Below, piece by piece: positions 34,201 to 42,779 of a DNA stretch of 64,000 bases. Under the pieces are notes generated by a model, which saw only the letters and a list, made by a program, of their open reading frames with translations, had not been told where the DNA came from and did not search any database. Position 1 is the first letter of the stretch, and the number at the start of each line of letters is the position of its first letter. Both the position numbers and the translations under genes were made by a program. This stretch comes from JASLQO01 sp002327525. GTDB taxonomy: Bacteria; Pseudomonadota; Gammaproteobacteria; Pseudomonadales; Azotimanducaceae. The stretch is taken from the NCBI GenBank assembly GCA_030744435.1, contig JASLQO010000013.1:372001-436000 (forward strand), read 5' to 3'.

Positions 34201-34476
34201 ATGGAACGCTATCACCTATACATGTACCGGGGCTGCGGGTTCTGTGCCCGCGTGCAGCGCTTTTTGCAGGAGCTGGGTATCGAGATGCCGCTGCGTGACA
34301 TCCTTACCGATCACGGCGCCTTGCATGAACTGATCGAGGGCGGCGGTCGGCAAACCGTACCCTGCCTGCGTATCGAAGATGCCGGAGACGGCGTGCGCTG
34401 GATGTACGAGTCGGCGGACATCATGCGCTATCTGGCCGAAACTCGAGACGAGGCGCCGGACGCCGCTCGCGTGTAG
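34201..34476 (+). CDS. Glutaredoxin/GST N-terminal-like small protein
   Basis: A protein of 91 residues beginning at ATG 34201 with HLYMYRGCGFCARVQRFLQE. The CGFC pair lies near the end of the first strand in the thioredoxin fold, as in glutaredoxins. RQTVPCLRIED supplies the cis-proline turn and YESADIMRYLAE is the GST-like glutathione-binding end. A GSH-dependent reductase or glutathionyl-carrier role is likely. The Cys-Gly-Phe-Cys variant differs from the common CPYC. An alternative start further upstream at GTG/ATG 34180 adds a weak seven-residue extension. Confidence 0.85.
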   Translation: MERYHLYMYRGCGFCARVQRFLQELGIEMPLRDILTDHGALHELIEGGGRQTVPCLRIEDAGDGVRWMYESADIMRYLAETRDEAPDAARV

Positions 34477-34539
34477 CCCATCCCTCCCACCGGACGGACC
34501 CTGGGGCGGGTTCGCCGCCAATAACTAGAGCATTCACCG

Positions 34540-34836
34540 GTGAAACTAGGACTGCTTTTTGGCTATTCGGGTCGCAAGCTCAGTATTCCCATCGAACAGG
34601 TCAAGTTTGCCGAGGATCTCGGCTTTGATTCGATCTGGACCTCGGAAGCCTACGGGTCCGACGCCATCACGCCCGCAGCCTGGATACTGGCGCAGACCGA
34701 TAGGGTAAAGGTGGGCACCGCCATCATGTAGATGCCGGCTCGCACCCCCGCTATGAACGCCTTGACGGCCGTGAGCCTCGCCGAGTTGTCCGGCGGCCGC
34801 TTCATCGTGGGTCTGGGGGTCCCCACGTTGAGATAA
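34540..34836 (+). pseudogene. LLM-class oxidoreductase, 5' fragment with nonsense codon
   Basis: GTG 34540 opens the text KLGLLFGYSGRKLSIPIEQV, then FAEDLGFDSIWTSEAYGSDA, a good LLM-oxidoreductase beginning. TAG interrupts the frame at 34729-34731, where homologues carry glutamine after GTAIM. The frame then continues MPARTPAMNALTAVSLAELS and GGRFIVGLG before it ends in unrelated VPTLR and TAA at 34834-34836. So the gene has one nonsense codon and has lost its last two thirds. It is one of three fragments that meet at about 34830-34930. Confidence 0.78.
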
Positions 34837-34931
34837 AGGCAGTCTTCGTCGCGATTCGAGGCGGCCCGTGCGTTGAAGGCAAAGGCGAGGGGTCTCATAC
34901 CCTCCATGACGGGTTGCCACCCAGCGGCCAA
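34826..34931 (-). pseudogene. Short fragment resembling a type B carboxylesterase
   Basis: The minus strand reads NARAASNRDEDCLYLNV, then GTPRP. EDCLYLNV is the second signature of type B carboxylesterases and cholinesterases (EDCLYLNVWTP in full-length members). The segment is only about 35 codons long, with no catalytic serine, and it touches the LLM fragment at one end and the Nramp fragment at the other. Likely a scrap from a larger deletion, but it could be chance because it is short. Confidence 0.42.
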
Positions 34932-35205
34932 TCTCGAGATTGATCCGGAGCTGCACGAAAACCCCGAGTGCCGCCGCCCACACCATGGTGATGCCGAACT
35001 TGGCGGTGACCCAGGGCTAGAGAATCATCTCGCCGGAGCCGATGGCGAGGCCGATCATGACGGTTCCCGGCCCGGTGAGTTGCCAGAAACTTCTTTCCCG
35101 GTTGGGCAGATCCGCCTCGTCGAGCGGAGTGATTGGTATCGGCACGCATTCCCCCCGTGTGTGGATTTCGGCCGGTTGGTCGCTGGTCGCGCAGACATGA
35201 TACAA
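34921..35205 (-). pseudogene. Nramp-type metal transporter, 5' fragment with nonsense codon
   Basis: The minus-strand frame from 35205 reads SFWQLTGPGTVMIGLAIGSG, EMIL, then TAG at 35019-35017, then PWVTAKFGITMVWAAALGVF and VQLRINLEIGRW. These are the first helices of an Nramp-like divalent metal or related transporter. A TGG-to-TAG change explains the stop because homologues have tryptophan there. After EIGRW the frame leaves the family, so about 350 residues have been lost. It converges with the LLM fragment. Confidence 0.72.
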
Positions 35206-35228
35206 ACTTCGTGCTTACGAGACCGATT

Positions 35229-35267
35229 CAAACGTTTGTTTAAATATCTATGCCAGCATGTTTAAAT
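35229..35267. promoter_or_regulatory. Probable TetR operator and promoter region
   Basis: CAAACGTTTG at 35229-35238 is a perfect 10-base palindrome. TGTTTAAAT occurs twice as a direct repeat at 35237-35245 and 35259-35267, the second copy just before the regulator start at 35269. Such a site close to a TetR gene suits autoregulation and control of the efflux operon downstream. Which regulator binds was not tested. Confidence 0.5.
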
Positions 35268-35268
35268 C

Positions 35269-35925
35269 ATGACCATGTCTCAATCCAGGACTCAAAAAGC
35301 CCTGTTGATGACCGCGATTGAGCTGTTTGGTCAGCGCGGTTACGATGGTGTTTCAACCCGCATGCTCGCTGATAGCGCCGGGGTAAACGTTGCGGCCATC
35401 AAATACTACTTCGGGAGCAAGGACGAGCTCTACCTGGGGGCGATCGATTACATTGTTGCCACCATCACGCCCAGGCTGAATCTGGTGACCGAGCTTGCCG
35501 GCGAGACTCGCAACATAGCGGGTGATGATCCGCACCGGCAGGCGGCCATGCTCGCACGGGTGATCGACGCGATTCTCACGACCTTTCTTGGCAAGCCGGA
35601 GATCAGGGCGTTCATGCCCCTTGTGTTGCGTGAACTGACCGTGCCAGGCCCCCACTTCAATCGCCTGTATGAGGCCGTCTTCAGAAAGGTGCACACCCTG
35701 CTGACCGAACTGGTGGGTTGGGTGCTTGGGCGAGATCCCCACGAACCTAGCACGGTAGTGCGTACGCACGCCGTGGTGGGGCAGATGGTGATATTCCATG
35801 TCGGCCGCACGATTCTGCAACGGCGCCTGGAGGTAGATGACTATAGTGAGGAAGAACTGCGGGCGATACACGAGGAAACCACCGAGTCTGTGTTGTTGAG
35901 TCTGGGGTTGCCTCATGTACGCTGA
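35269..35925 (+). CDS. TetR-family regulator, CecR-like
   Basis: A protein of 218 residues. The N-terminal DNA-binding domain is clear (KALLMTAIELFGQRGYDGVS, TRMLADSAGVNVAAIKYYFG, SKDELYLGAIDYI). The C-terminal part (LGKPEIRAFMPLVLRELTVP, LYEAVFRKVHTLLTELV) resembles the CecR/DUF1956 ligand domain. In E. coli CecR controls the ybhGFSR efflux operon, and here the three genes downstream are an adaptor, an ABC ATPase and an ABC permease in the same order, so the same logic is likely. The last bases overlap the adaptor gene by 11, which suggests a single transcript. Confidence 0.9.
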   Translation: MTMSQSRTQKALLMTAIELFGQRGYDGVSTRMLADSAGVNVAAIKYYFGSKDELYLGAIDYIVATITPRLNLVTELAGETRNIAGDDPHRQAAMLARVIDAILTTFLGKPEIRAFMPLVLRELTVPGPHFNRLYEAVFRKVHTLLTELVGWVLGRDPHEPSTVVRTHAVVGQMVIFHVGRTILQRRLEVDDYSEEELRAIHEETTESVLLSLGLPHVR

Positions 35926-36910
35926 GCGGGAAAGCGGCTGGATGGCCGCATATGTCGTCGCGGGCTGCGTATGGCTGTTGTTGCTGGCTGGTTGTGAATC
36001 CGAACCCGGTGAAATGGTCGCGCTCGGTACCCTGGAACGGGACAGGGTCGACCTGGTTGCCGATAGCAATGAACCCATCGTGGCGATGCTCGCAGTTGAA
36101 GGACTGGAGGTAAGCGAGGGTGATGTATTGTTCCGGCAGGACGACCGCCGCGCCCGTGCCCGGCTGGCAGGTGCGCGGGCGGAAGAAGACGCCGCACGCG
36201 CGGTGCTGGCGCAGGCGGAGGAAGGGCCTCGCCTGCAGGAGATAGAACAGGGCAGGGCTCGTCTGGAGGCTGCCAGTAGTGCGGCGAATACGGCGAAGCA
36301 CGAACTAGAGCGCCAGATTTCTCTGGTGGAGCTACAGTATGCTTCACAGAATCTGGTTGACATTCTGCAGGGCCGATACGATGAAGCCCTAGCGCACGAG
36401 GCCGGCGCGAGTGCTGCGCTCGATGAATTGTTGGAAGGGACGAGAAGCGAGGCTATCGATCAGGCGCGCAGTCGGTTTGCTGCCGCTCGGGCAGTGCTCG
36501 AAGACGTTGAGCTGGCATATGAGCGCGCCACAGTCACCGCACCCATCGCCGGTCGCGTCGATGCGGTGCCTTTCGAAGTGGGGGAGCGTCCGCCTGCCGG
36601 GGCGAGTGTCGTGGTGTTGCTGGCCGCCCACCCTGTTTATGCGCGCGTGCACATCCCCCACTCCCTGAGGGTCCATCTGAGCACAGACTCTCGAGCGGAA
36701 GTCGTCATCGATGGCTATGCGCAAGCATTCGCGGGACGACTTCGCTGGGTTTCGGCCGATGCCGCCTTCACGCCCTACTACGCGCTGTCTCGGCACGACC
36801 GTGGCCGGCTGAGCTATGTGGCGGAAGTCGATCTCACTGATTCTGATGCTGTGGGCCTGCCGATAGGTGTTCCGGTTGAAGTGCGCTTTCCGGAGATTCA
36901 ATCGGAGTAA
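35915..36910 (+). CDS. HlyD-family periplasmic adaptor (YbhG-like)
   Basis: A protein of 331 residues. A leader with the lipobox-like LLLLAGC precedes the mature part, so it may be a lipoprotein. Barrel-sandwich text (EPIVAMLAVEGLEVSEGDVL, FRQDDRRARARLAGA) flanks a long coiled coil (about 85-205: EIEQGRARLEAASSAANTAK, LERQISLVELQ). ATVTAPIAGRVDAVPFEVGE closes the lipoyl domain and VRFPEIQSE ends it. It should link the ABC exporter to an outer-membrane channel. ATG 35915 lies within the end of the regulator gene; no strong ribosome site is seen, so it probably depends on coupling. Confidence 0.9.
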   Translation: MYAERESGWMAAYVVAGCVWLLLLAGCESEPGEMVALGTLERDRVDLVADSNEPIVAMLAVEGLEVSEGDVLFRQDDRRARARLAGARAEEDAARAVLAQAEEGPRLQEIEQGRARLEAASSAANTAKHELERQISLVELQYASQNLVDILQGRYDEALAHEAGASAALDELLEGTRSEAIDQARSRFAAARAVLEDVELAYERATVTAPIAGRVDAVPFEVGERPPAGASVVVLLAAHPVYARVHIPHSLRVHLSTDSRAEVVIDGYAQAFAGRLRWVSADAAFTPYYALSRHDRGRLSYVAEVDLTDSDAVGLPIGVPVEVRFPEIQSE

Positions 36911-36926
36911 CCTGGAGTTGCCTGTC

Positions 36927-37862
36927 ATGTCGGGTGATGTCGTTATCGAAACTCAGGAACTGACCAAGACGTTTGGCGAACTGGTAGCGGTGGACAACGT
37001 CAGCATGACGGTACCCAGGGGCCGCATCTATGGTTTTCTGGGACCGAATGGCAGTGGCAAATCCACCACGATTCGCATGCTGTGCGGTTTGCTGGTACCC
37101 ACTGCCGGTGAGGTTTCGGTACTCGGTGTCGATGTGCGCGAGGATCCCGAAGCCTTGCGCAGGCGCATAGGTTATATGACGCAGCGCTTCTCTCACTATG
37201 AGGATCTCACGGTCGGCGAAAACCTGCAGTTCATGGCCGAGATCTATGGCATACCGAGGTCCGCCCGGAGGACTGCCGTCGAACGCCAGATAGAGCGCTT
37301 TGGCCTGGGAGAGGGGAGAGATCAACTCACTGGCACGATGAGTGGGGGACAGCGCCAGCGGCTCGCGCTCGCCGCAGTGACACAGCACGAGCCGGATTTG
37401 TTGTTCCTCGACGAACCCACCAGTGCGGTGGATCCCGAGAGCAGACGAGAATTCTGGGAGTTTCTCTTCGATCTGGTTGATCACGGCACCACGGTGCTGG
37501 TGACGACCCATTTCATGGATGAGGCGGAAAGGTGCCACGCGCTTGCGATTCTCGATCGAGGCGTGCTGGTCGCGGACGGCGCGCCCAAGCAGCTGATGGC
37601 GGACATGCTCGCATCGGTGGTCGAGGTTGAAGGAGAGAATCTGCGCCAGGTGAGGGAGGTGCTGATCGTCAACGAAGCAGTGATAGACGTCGCTCAGCTC
37701 GGTTCTCGGCTGCACGTGTTGGTGGATCCGCGAGAAGAGCGTTCGGCAGACTTCGTTGCCGAGGCGATCGATGCGAACGGTTTATCCGCCGAGTCGAAAC
37801 TGATCAGCCCGAGTCTCGAGGACGTTTTCGTGATGGCGACACTGGGACGAGTTGGCAAGTGA
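36927..37862 (+). CDS. ABC exporter ATPase (YbhF-like)
   Basis: A protein of 311 residues. ATG 36927 with GGAG nine bases upstream is chosen over an earlier in-frame codon. Walker A is GPNGSGKST at 39-47, followed by the Q-loop at YMTQRFSHYEDLTVGENL, the signature TGTMSGGQRQRLALAA, Walker B LLFLDEPTSAVDPESRR, and the H-loop in VLVTTHFMDEA. The C-terminal region (about 230-311) is the DUF4162-like tail of drug-export ATPases. Unlike E. coli YbhF, which has two ATPase domains in tandem, this carries one. It pairs with the permease that overlaps its stop. Confidence 0.93.
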   Translation: MSGDVVIETQELTKTFGELVAVDNVSMTVPRGRIYGFLGPNGSGKSTTIRMLCGLLVPTAGEVSVLGVDVREDPEALRRRIGYMTQRFSHYEDLTVGENLQFMAEIYGIPRSARRTAVERQIERFGLGEGRDQLTGTMSGGQRQRLALAAVTQHEPDLLFLDEPTSAVDPESRREFWEFLFDLVDHGTTVLVTTHFMDEAERCHALAILDRGVLVADGAPKQLMADMLASVVEVEGENLRQVREVLIVNEAVIDVAQLGSRLHVLVDPREERSADFVAEAIDANGLSAESKLISPSLEDVFVMATLGRVGK

Positions 37863-38971
37863 AGCAGCGATGGTTCATGCAGTTCTCGATCACCCGGGTG
37901 CTGGCGATCACGCGTAAGGAGTTTAATCACCTGCGTCGGGATCATCTGACCGGGGGCATGGTGGTCGGCATACCGATCGTGATGACGCTGCTCTTCGGAT
38001 ATGCCATCAACAACGATGTGCGCAACCTGGAAGCCGCAACCGTGGATGAAGCGGATACTCGTGCATCACGGGCCTTGCTCGCCGATGCGGGTGCGACACA
38101 GGTAGTGAGAATTGTGGGCAGTGCGGGTAGCCCAATGGAACTACAGCGGCGCATCGCGGCAGGTGAGATATCGGTTGGTATTGTCGTGCCCGCAGATTTC
38201 GAAGAACGGCTGGCGAAGGGCAAGAGGCCTCTGGGGCAGCTGCTCATAGACGACAGTGATCCCGTCATACTGAGCGCGGCGCGCGCACTAGCGCTGCTAC
38301 CGGCAACCACATCTGACCAACGTACTCCAAGCGCAACCTTCGAAGTGCGCGCGTTGTACAACCCGGAGCGTCGGTCGGCGTTGTTCATCGTGCCTGGCTT
38401 GTGCGGCGTAATTCTGACCCTGACGATGGTGCTTTTTACGTCGATCGCCATCGTACGTGAGCGCGAGCGGGGCAATCTCGAACTCCTAATCACCACGCCG
38501 GTGCTATCACTCGAGCTGATGATCGGCAAAATCGTGCCCTACACCTTCATCGGTTATGTCCAGGTATCGCTGATACTGATGCTCGGTTACTACTTGTTCG
38601 ATATGCCGATTCGGGGCTCGCTGGCCGAACTCTACACCGGCGTTGGTATCTTTGTTGTAAGCGTTCTGACGCTAGGGCTGTTCATATCTACCGCCGCCAA
38701 TACGCAGTTTCAGGCTTTTCAGATGACCTTTATGTCCTTCCTGCCGCAGTTGTTGCTGTCCGGCTTCATGTTCCCATTCGAGGGCATGCCGAAAGCGGCA
38801 CAGTGGTTGGCCGAGGTTTTTCCACTGACTCACTTTCTGCGCATCGTTCGGGGAATCGTGCTCCGCGATGCAGAGCTCTCCATGCTGACACCCGACATCT
38901 GGCCTCTGGCAGCGTTCTTCATCGTGGGCATGACGGTTGCGACCTTCCGTTTTCGCAAGCGGCTTGAGTAG
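37859..38971 (+). CDS. ABC-2 type permease (YbhR/YbhS-like)
   Basis: A protein of 370 residues starting at GTG 37859, overlapping the ATPase stop by 4 bases. One helix near the N-terminus (MVVGIPIVMTLLFGYAINND) is followed by a large soluble loop (about 55-170) and five helices at the C-terminal end (IVPGLCGVILTLTMVLFTSI, IGYVQVSLILMLGYYLF, LLLSGFMFPFEGMPKAAQWL). RERERGNLELLITTPVLSLE is the ABC-2 transport signature. Only one permease gene is present here, so it probably acts as a homodimer. It exports an unknown hydrophobic or charged substrate. Confidence 0.92.
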   Translation: MKQRWFMQFSITRVLAITRKEFNHLRRDHLTGGMVVGIPIVMTLLFGYAINNDVRNLEAATVDEADTRASRALLADAGATQVVRIVGSAGSPMELQRRIAAGEISVGIVVPADFEERLAKGKRPLGQLLIDDSDPVILSAARALALLPATTSDQRTPSATFEVRALYNPERRSALFIVPGLCGVILTLTMVLFTSIAIVRERERGNLELLITTPVLSLELMIGKIVPYTFIGYVQVSLILMLGYYLFDMPIRGSLAELYTGVGIFVVSVLTLGLFISTAANTQFQAFQMTFMSFLPQLLLSGFMFPFEGMPKAAQWLAEVFPLTHFLRIVRGIVLRDAELSMLTPDIWPLAAFFIVGMTVATFRFRKRLE

Positions 38972-39173
38972 GGACGAGGGATTGGCAAGCCTGCTCGCTG
39001 ACAAGACGTTCAATACGATCCGTTTGCGCGACAGTATGATGGCGTCGCGAAGTATGCGGAAGACGTCAGGAGGTTGATTAGGGCCGCGCTGAATGCGCAT
39101 TGGTTGTATTGGTGATGGTACGGGCGCGCGTCACGGTGTATTTTCGTTCCAGGTCAACTGCGGTGTCTCACTT

Positions 39174-39950
39174 ATGTCCAGATACGAAACTATTATTTAC
39201 GCGGTAGAAGGTAGTCGCGCCACCATCACGTTTAATCGGCCCGACAACCTCAACGGCATCACCAACACCATGATGAGAGAACTTTACGAGTGCGTTGGTG
39301 AAGTGGCGTTCGACAATGACGTGCGGGTCGTCGTTCTCACGGGAGCTGGCAAGGGGTTTTGTCCGGGCGCGGATCTCAAGGCGTACAGTAGCGGTGAAAA
39401 ACAGGAACCCAACCGCAAGGAGTATTTCAACATCACTGCGATGTTGCACGAGATGCCGAAAGTGACGGTTGCTGCCATCAACGGGGCCTGCGCCGGAGCT
39501 GGATTCGGATGGGCTTGTGCCTGTGATCTGCGCTATGCGAAGGCGAGTGCTACGTTCAACACGGCGTTCATGGGTGTTGCCATCTCGGGGGACATGGCCG
39601 GCCCGTGGCTGCTGCCGAGAATTCTCGGTGCCACCAAGGCGCGTGAGCTTTTTTTCCTACCGGGAAAGTTCGGCGCAGAAGAGGCTCAGAGGATCGGTCT
39701 GGTGGCGAGGACCTATCCGGACGAAACGTTCGCAGAGGAGGTGGATGCCATCGTAGATCGACTTACCCGTTCCGCACCGCTGGCGATCGGCGAGATGAAG
39801 AAGAACTTCGTCAACGCCGAGAACATGACGTTGCGTGACTATATTGAGCTCGAAACGGAAAGGCACGGTCGCACGGGTGCCAGCGAGGACAGCATCGAGG
39901 CGTTTCGCGCGTTCGTGGAAAAACGAGAACCGCAGTTTCGAGGCCGGTGA
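39174..39950 (+). CDS. Enoyl-CoA hydratase/isomerase family protein
   Basis: A protein of 258 residues starting at ATG 39174. The crotonase fold is seen in ATITFNRPDNLNGITNTMMR, VVLTGAGKGFCPGADLKAYS, VTVAAINGACAGAGFGWACA and CDLRYAKASATFNTAFMGVA. In the oxyanion hole, glycine of CAGAGFGW is conserved. Of the two catalytic glutamates of true hydratases, neither is in the usual place (the A-x-F-N-T-A-F-M-G-V region lacks an acidic residue), so it may be an isomerase-type or degradation-specific member. The upstream open frame was judged non-coding. It is the only gene between the ABC operon and the MFS remnant. Confidence 0.88.
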   Translation: MSRYETIIYAVEGSRATITFNRPDNLNGITNTMMRELYECVGEVAFDNDVRVVVLTGAGKGFCPGADLKAYSSGEKQEPNRKEYFNITAMLHEMPKVTVAAINGACAGAGFGWACACDLRYAKASATFNTAFMGVAISGDMAGPWLLPRILGATKARELFFLPGKFGAEEAQRIGLVARTYPDETFAEEVDAIVDRLTRSAPLAIGEMKKNFVNAENMTLRDYIELETERHGRTGASEDSIEAFRAFVEKREPQFRGR

Positions 39951-40099
39951 CGCTGCCGCGTGAGTGGTAAGGAGTGACCCGAACCTGGATATTCAGACAA
40001 ACGTACGATAGGCACCTCCCATGTCGTTTGACCACCCTCCCCGCTGGGAGGAGCTGATCTTCACACGAGATTCATGATCCAATAGTGCCACGTACCGCT

Positions 40100-40394
40100 C
40101 AGGTAGAATCCGGCTGCGCCTGGCGTTTGGCTGGCTGTCTGATCACGTTGGTGAACTACCACGCTATTTACTGGTTCCTTGCTTCAGGCGGTGGCGTTAC
40201 TAGCCTTTGTGCCGGTGGATGGTGTTAGCCTGCTGCTGTTGGCAAGCGGCCTGTTTCAGGGCGCTGTCGTGCCGTGTTATGCGTTGATCGTGAGGGAATA
40301 TTTCCCTGCATCCGAAGCGGGTGTCACCATTGGTGTGGTTGTGTTCGCTACCCTGATCGGCATGGCGTTCGGAGGCTGGGCGTCGGGGCTGTAG
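40100..40394 (+). pseudogene. MFS transporter remnant, C-terminal piece
   Basis: Two reading frames give successive pieces of one protein: RIRLRLAFGWLSDHVGELPR, then, after a single-base shift at about 40170-40180, LLQAVALLAFVPVDGVSLLL and ASGLFQGAVVPCYALIVREY, then GVVVFATLIGMAFGGWASGL and a TAG at 40392-40394. The first has the RL-x-FGWLSD loop that joins helix 8 and 9 in MFS proteins. Both ends of the gene are absent. The flanks 39951-40099 and 40395-40499 hold nothing I can assign. Confidence 0.72.
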
Positions 40395-40499
40395 TACATC
40401 GTATGGACGCCTCTGATCATGTATCACCTTGATGGTTTCCGCTCCGGGGCACACAACATACACCAGTGCGGACACTTTGAGATCGTCTGTCTTGCGGCT

Positions 40500-41525
40500 C
40501 TAGTAGCGCGAGCGCCAGGGGCTTCCTTCCTTGGGGTACGGGTACTGCAGATAGTATTCCGACTTCATTTTGATGACATCGTTAGCCACCTCGAATGCCT
40601 CCACCACGGATTCCGGCAGGGGGCCTTTTTTCGAAGCTGTCATGATGGGGTCCAGCTGCTCGATGCGTGAAACACCGATCAGGATCGCGTCTCCCAGCGC
40701 GCCGTCGGCTGCGGAGTGGTGCTGGGTCCAGCGCACGGCCGCCTCTAGCGCGGTGATGTCATGTTCACCTGCCGCGCTGGCGATGGCATGCAGTGCGCTA
40801 AACATCTCCTCGCGCTTCAAGTAGCGCTGTTCGTACTGCTTGATACGCCGGCTCTGGGCGAATCGATCTTCGCCTTTGACCGGCGCGACTCCCTGTTTGT
40901 ACTTGCCTGTCAGAAAACCACTGGCGAGTGAGCCGTGGGTGTAGTACCTGATGCCGTAGTTGCGCAGCACTGGTACCAGCTCGTATTCGGCGGTTCGATT
41001 GAGTGCGTTGTATACACCTTGATAGACCGTTGGCAATACGTATCCCCGGCGATGGCAGTACTGACAGATTTCCACCACCTGCCACGCCGGAAAGTTGGAC
41101 AGGCCAAACTCCTCAAACTTACCTGCCTGATACCCCTGGTTGATCTCACCGAGAACGTCCTCCAGGTGCAGCTCGGTCGGTGGCATGTGGATGTAGTAGA
41201 GAGGGATGGAGGAAGCGCGCAGCGCCAACAGAGACTCGTCTAGTTGAGCCAGCGGGCCGCCTGGAAGGTTTGGATGGTACTTGGTTGCGATGAGTAGAGA
41301 CGCAGCACTCGGAATGCGACCCAGCACGGCTTCACAGTTGCCGTTCTGATAGACACGGGCCGTATCGATCTCGCGACCTCCATAATCGACGAAGGCACTC
41401 ACCAACGCTTCGCAGGAGTCATCGGATGCAAGGGGATGCTCGCGTGTCGTGGGTTTGGGTTTGCCGAAAGCCACTGCCCCCAGCACGATTGGCGCTGCCT
41501 CGCTGCGGGTGACCGTTTCTGTCAT
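40500..41525 (-). CDS. Aldo/keto reductase
   Basis: A protein of 341 residues starting at ATG 41525 behind GGGAG. The TIM barrel with the catalytic tetrad is present: GREIDTARVYQNG with Asp and Tyr, LLIATKYHPNLP with Lys, and LYYIHMPPTE with His. NADPH-binding and C-terminal parts follow (AILIGVSRIEQLDPIMTASK). It resembles aflatoxin-aldehyde or Kv-beta-like reductases (AKR7/AKR6-type), which reduce ketones and aldehydes. It is preceded on the same strand by a phosphotransferase-like gene (start 42672, stop 41614). Confidence 0.9.
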   Translation of the reverse strand: MTETVTRSEAAPIVLGAVAFGKPKPTTREHPLASDDSCEALVSAFVDYGGREIDTARVYQNGNCEAVLGRIPSAASLLIATKYHPNLPGGPLAQLDESLLALRASSIPLYYIHMPPTELHLEDVLGEINQGYQAGKFEEFGLSNFPAWQVVEICQYCHRRGYVLPTVYQGVYNALNRTAEYELVPVLRNYGIRYYTHGSLASGFLTGKYKQGVAPVKGEDRFAQSRRIKQYEQRYLKREEMFSALHAIASAAGEHDITALEAAVRWTQHHSAADGALGDAILIGVSRIEQLDPIMTASKKGPLPESVVEAFEVANDVIKMKSEYYLQYPYPKEGSPWRSRY

Positions 41526-41613
41526 CTATGTTGCTCCCACACGTGCCGGTCCGAAATGATAGCCGCGGGCGCATCGAGCCTGAAAGACGCAAGGCCAAGC
41601 AGGATATCCGAAA

Positions 41614-42672
41614 TCAGAGCGCCTGACGCAATGCCCACGCGCGCTCCGATCTCATGCGTGCTGCTTCTTTGTACTCCAGCGCCTTGTCCGAGCTGGCGTT
41701 CCCGTCGAGGCCGCGCTTGTACACACCCTGGATGATGCCGGCCGAGCGGAACATGTTGTAAATCACGTAGAACGGCCAGTTGTCGATGTGTTCGCGGCCG
41801 GTATGCCGACAGTATTCGGCGAGAAATTCTTCTTCTGCCGGAATGCCGAGCGCTGCCAGGTCGGCGCCAGCCAGGCCCTCGTCGTTATAGGAATCACCGT
41901 GATAGTCCTGGCACATGTAGCCGACATCGGCCAGACCGTCGCCGAGGGTGGAGAGCTCCCAGTCGAGCACGGCCACGATGCGAGGTTCCGTAGCGTGGAT
42001 CAACGTATTGCCGAGGCGGTAGTCACCGTGCACGACCACGACAGGTCCCGGTTCCGGGATGTTGTCCGGCAGCCAGGCCATCAGCTCGTTCATGGCCGCG
42101 ATGTCCTCCGTCTGAGAGGCGAGATACTGTTTGGACCAGCGATTGATCTGCCGCTCGAAGTAGTTGCCGGGACGGCCAAAATCGCCCAGGCCAACGGCTT
42201 GCGGGTCGACGTTGTGCAGCGCTGCCAATACACGGGCGAGATCGAGGTAAATGGCACGTCGTTCCTCGCTCGTGAGCAATGGCATCAATGTCTCGGTAAA
42301 GAGCCTGCCTTCCACCATTTCCATGACGTAGAACTTCGTGCCGATGACGGCAGGGTCTTCGCACAGGCAATACATCTCGGGGACGGGCACGTCGGTCGCA
42401 TACAGCGCCTTCATCACCCGGTACTCGCGATCCACCTGGTGGGCAGAAGGCAACAGTTCTCCGGGAGGCTGTTTACGCAGCACATAGGTCTTGTTGGGGG
42501 TGATCAGCTGAAAAGTCGGATTGGATTGTCCACCTTCGAATTGGCGGACTCGCAGCGGACCCTCGTAGCCCGCGACATTGGCCTCGAGATAGCGCATGAG
42601 CGCCTCTTCGTCAAATCGGTGTGCCTCGCGCACCTCGGTCAGTTCTACATCGCTCATCAGTCGGGTCGTCAT
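41614..42672 (-). CDS. APH-type phosphotransferase, ACAD10-like
   Basis: A protein of 352 residues. The kinase-like fold is seen in VRQFEGGQSNPTFQLITPNK, TYVLRKQPPGELLPSAHQVD, REYRVMKALYATDVPVPEMY and KFYVMEMVEGRLF. The catalytic loop is VVVHGDYRLGNTLIH, and the metal-binding aspartate is in AVLDWELSTLGDGLADVGYM. This subgroup is the one fused to acyl-CoA dehydrogenases in ACAD10 and is thought to phosphorylate a hydroxyacyl-CoA as a step in beta-oxidation. A second member of the same group lies at 62329-63372 next to an acyl-CoA dehydrogenase. Confidence 0.88.
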   Translation of the reverse strand: MTTRLMSDVELTEVREAHRFDEEALMRYLEANVAGYEGPLRVRQFEGGQSNPTFQLITPNKTYVLRKQPPGELLPSAHQVDREYRVMKALYATDVPVPEMYCLCEDPAVIGTKFYVMEMVEGRLFTETLMPLLTSEERRAIYLDLARVLAALHNVDPQAVGLGDFGRPGNYFERQINRWSKQYLASQTEDIAAMNELMAWLPDNIPEPGPVVVVHGDYRLGNTLIHATEPRIVAVLDWELSTLGDGLADVGYMCQDYHGDSYNDEGLAGADLAALGIPAEEEFLAEYCRHTGREHIDNWPFYVIYNMFRSAGIIQGVYKRGLDGNASSDKALEYKEAARMRSERAWALRQAL

Positions 42673-42779
42673 CTATTGGGCGGCAGGCAAGCATACGGGT
42701 TGATCATAAGGTCCGCAAAATGCGAGGCTAGCTGCCAGTAACAACACGACCTGACTCACACATTCTCAGGGGGAACATC

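Noticed and set aside
34729..35019. TAG codons in the LLM and Nramp fragments taken as stop-codon reassignment
   Set aside because: Intact genes here use TAG as a normal stop, and both fragments are truncated as well, so decay explains them.
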